Of a stretch of DNA of 54,529 nucleotides, positions 53,110 through 54,529 are shown piece by piece. A model generated the notes under the pieces. That model had not been told where the DNA came from. It did no database searches and was given only the letters and a program-made list of their open reading frames with translations. Origin of the DNA: Mesorhizobium sp. (GTDB taxonomy: Bacteria; Pseudomonadota; Alphaproteobacteria; Rhizobiales; Rhizobiaceae); the NCBI GenBank assembly GCA_027492275.1, contig JAPUFC010000069.1:1-54529 (forward strand), in the 5' to 3' direction. The translations under genes were made by a program, and so were the position numbers. How positions within the stretch are numbered: the first letter of the stretch is position 1; every line of letters begins with the position of its first letter.

Positions 53110-54529
53110 ATGAGCGGCGAGGACGATTTCCGCATCCGGCCTGGCCGCCTCCGTTCGACCCGTGCGCAGCAGGCGCGGCCCTTCATTGCCCAGGCGCTCG
53201 CCGCGGCACAGCGGGCCGGTGGACGCGTCTCGCGCTCCGGCCAGATCAGCAAGGGCAATCGCTCGCGGTTCGGACGCGGACAGCGCGCGACCGTGCAGGC
53301 CAATCGGCTGCTCACGAGCAGATCGCGCAACACAGTCATCAAGACACGCGTCGTCCGTCATAGCGCGCGGGCCGCGCCGCTCTCTGAACACCTCAGCTAT
53401 CTCCGCCGCGAGGGCGTCACCAGGGATGGGGAGAAGGCGCACCTGTTCGGCCCCGCATCCGAGGACGCCGATCCGAAAGCCTTCGCCGAGCGCACCCAGG
53501 ACGATCGGCATCACTTCCGGTTCATCGTCTCACCCGAGGACGCGACCGAGATTAGCGACCTCAAGACCTTCGCGCGCGAGCTGATGGGTCAGATGGAGAA
53601 GGACCTCGGCACCAAGCTCGACTGGGTCGGCGTCGATCATTGGAACACCGACAATCCCCACGTCCACATCATCCTGCGTGGGCGCACTGATGACGGCCAG
53701 GACCTCGTCATCTCCCGCGACTACATCAAAGAGGGCATGCGCGCGCGCGCGCAGGATCTCGTCACCCAGGAGTTGGGGCCGCGCACCGAGAAGGAGATCC
53801 GGCGCAACCTGGGGCGTCAGGTCGAGGCGGAACGCTGGACCGATCTCGATCGCCAGATCGCCCGCGACAGCTATCGCACGGGCGTCGCCGACCTCGCCCC
53901 ACATCCCGATCGCCAGCCCGATGAATTCCACGCGCTGAAGGTCGGTCGGCTGCGCAAGCTGGAGACACTCGGCCTCGCCGATCAGGTCGGTCCCGGCCAG
54001 TGGGTCGTATCGGAGAATGCCGAGAAGACGCTGCGCGCGCTCGGCGAGCGCGGCGACATCATCAAGCGCATCCACCGCGGCCTGACCGAACGCGGCATCG
54101 AGCGCGGCGCCGCTAGCTATGTGCTCGCCGGCGAGAGCATTGACTATCCGGTCATCGGCCGGCTGGTCGACCGCGGCCTCGATGACGAGCTGAAGGGCAC
54201 GGCCTATGCCGTGGTCGACGGCACCGACGGGCGCACCCACCACATCAAGCTCGCCGATCTCGACGCCGCCGGGGACAGCGCACCGGGTTCGATCGTCGAG
54301 CTGCGCAAGTTCGACGACGCGCAGGGCCGCCGGCGTGTCGCGCTCGCCGTTCGCTCGGATCTCGATATCGAGCGACAGGTCCATGCGACGGGCGCCACCT
54401 GGCTCGACCGTCAGGCGATCGCCCGCGAGCCGGTAGCGCTCGGCGGCGGCGGCTTCGGCGCGGAGGTGCGTCAAGCGATGGACCGGCGCGCCGACCGTCT
54501 CATCGCCCAGGGGCTCGCCGAGCGGCAGA
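53110..54529 (+). CDS. rlxS: RlxS-like HUH relaxase (DUF3363), 3'-truncated by window edge
   Basis: The frame opens at ATG 53110 and runs to the last base without a stop (473 codons visible). Relaxase motif I is HLSYLRREGVTRDG with the candidate nicking Tyr97; motif III is DHWNTDNPHVHIILRG with His177, His184 and His186, an HUH site. The preceding basic region (GRVSRSGQISKGNRSRFGRG) and the following DUF3363 part (TERGIERGAASYVLAGES, VALAVRSDLDIERQ) match RlxS-type relaxases of rhizobial ICEs. It should nick oriT just upstream and lead the strand into the recipient. Confidence 0.9.
   Translation, partial: MSGEDDFRIRPGRLRSTRAQQARPFIAQALAAAQRAGGRVSRSGQISKGNRSRFGRGQRATVQANRLLTSRSRNTVIKTRVVRHSARAAPLSEHLSYLRREGVTRDGEKAHLFGPASEDADPKAFAERTQDDRHHFRFIVSPEDATEISDLKTFARELMGQMEKDLGTKLDWVGVDHWNTDNPHVHIILRGRTDDGQDLVISRDYIKEGMRARAQDLVTQELGPRTEKEIRRNLGRQVEAERWTDLDRQIARDSYRTGVADLAPHPDRQPDEFHALKVGRLRKLETLGLADQVGPGQWVVSENAEKTLRALGERGDIIKRIHRGLTERGIERGAASYVLAGESIDYPVIGRLVDRGLDDELKGTAYAVVDGTDGRTHHIKLADLDAAGDSAPGSIVELRKFDDAQGRRRVALAVRSDLDIERQVHATGATWLDRQAIAREPVALGGGGFGAEVRQAMDRRADRLIAQGLAERQ

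Larger units (their letters stand above)
23916..54529. mobile_element. Integrative and conjugative element (R7A-like backbone), left end to window edge
   Basis: The left limit is the orphan guaA tail (23916-23933), a known target for tyrosine integrases. Inside are replication and partition genes (repA, parA), a TraF peptidase, a transglycosylase, a MOB relaxase, and a regulatory set (DUF2285 anti-activator, DUF6499-DUF2285 activator with a frame change, AlpA-like excisionase) in the style of Mesorhizobium ICEMlSym(R7A). The 21 kb next to guaA carries defence genes rather than symbiosis genes. The right end, the integrase and the mating-pair genes are outside the window. Confidence 0.8.

Noticed and set aside
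52862-53113. 83-codon frame overlapping the transglycosylase stop and reaching the relaxase start
   Set aside because: Although its ATGA overlap looks like coupling, the composition is Arg/Ala-rich without any motif, and the region's repeats favour an oriT.

Overview
The window is high-GC alphaproteobacterial DNA, most likely from a member of the Hyphomicrobiales (Rhizobiales) close to Phyllobacteriaceae/Mesorhizobium. The grounds are a split ATP synthase Fo operon (atpI-B-E-b'-b), a BacA-type peptide transporter, an alphaproteobacterial LexA box (GTTC-N7-GTTC), a rhizobial-type intergenic palindromic repeat, and an R7A-type conjugative backbone.

Positions 1-23,915 are chromosome. Housekeeping genes come first: a TrmN6-like methyltransferase (cut by the window edge), an S49 peptidase, ispE, moaB, a small GT2 glycosyltransferase, an SplB/PA0069-type radical SAM protein, rnhB, the Fo half of ATP synthase, a SleB-type hydrolase, der, a membrane-anchored TPR protein, a polysaccharide deacetylase, bacA and an ArsC-like reductase. 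Then comes a complete Wsp-type chemosensory operon (wspA-B-C-D-E-F-R) ending in a diguanylate cyclase.

At 23,916-23,933 the last codons of guaA (GMP synthase, T-I-E-W-E-stop, minus strand) appear with no guaA gene attached. I read this as the attachment-site end of an integrative and conjugative element (ICE) that fills the rest of the window. Its body falls into three parts. (1) 24.2-45.1 kb is a defence island: an AbiEi/AbiEii - GajA/GajB (Gabija) - Mrr-like operon on the minus strand; a plus-strand trio of a hypothetical gene, a PD-(D/E)xK nuclease-like gene and a TrlF-type PHP/ATPase; and a minus-strand cassette led by an unpaired AbiEi-type regulator, followed by an SF2 helicase, a DUF4391 protein and type III Mod and Res. 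(2) 45.2-48.7 kb is the regulatory zone: an orphan HipB-like regulator, a structured leader, a DUF932/DUF736 chimeric gene with five copies of an octamer repeat, an XRE regulator, a QseM-like DUF2285 protein, an FseA-like DUF6499-DUF2285 activator split by a +1 frame change at a UUU-C site, and an RdfS/AlpA-like excisionase. (3) 48.7 kb to the end is the replication, partition and transfer backbone: repA with iteron-like repeats, parA with a small partner, DUF2840, traF, DUF736, a lytic transglycosylase, a probable oriT region and a relaxase that runs off the right edge.

The regulatory zone would decide when the element excises (FseA-like activator, QseM-like anti-activator, RdfS-like excisionase). 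RepA/ParA would hold the excised form, and TraF, the transglycosylase and the relaxase would start conjugation. The defence island is cargo at the guaA end. Both of its minus-strand defence operons begin with an AbiEi-type gene that has inverted repeats in front of it, which suggests the antitoxin proteins also act as operon regulators. No integrase, type IV secretion genes, tRNA, rRNA, CRISPR array or intact insertion sequence was seen in the window.
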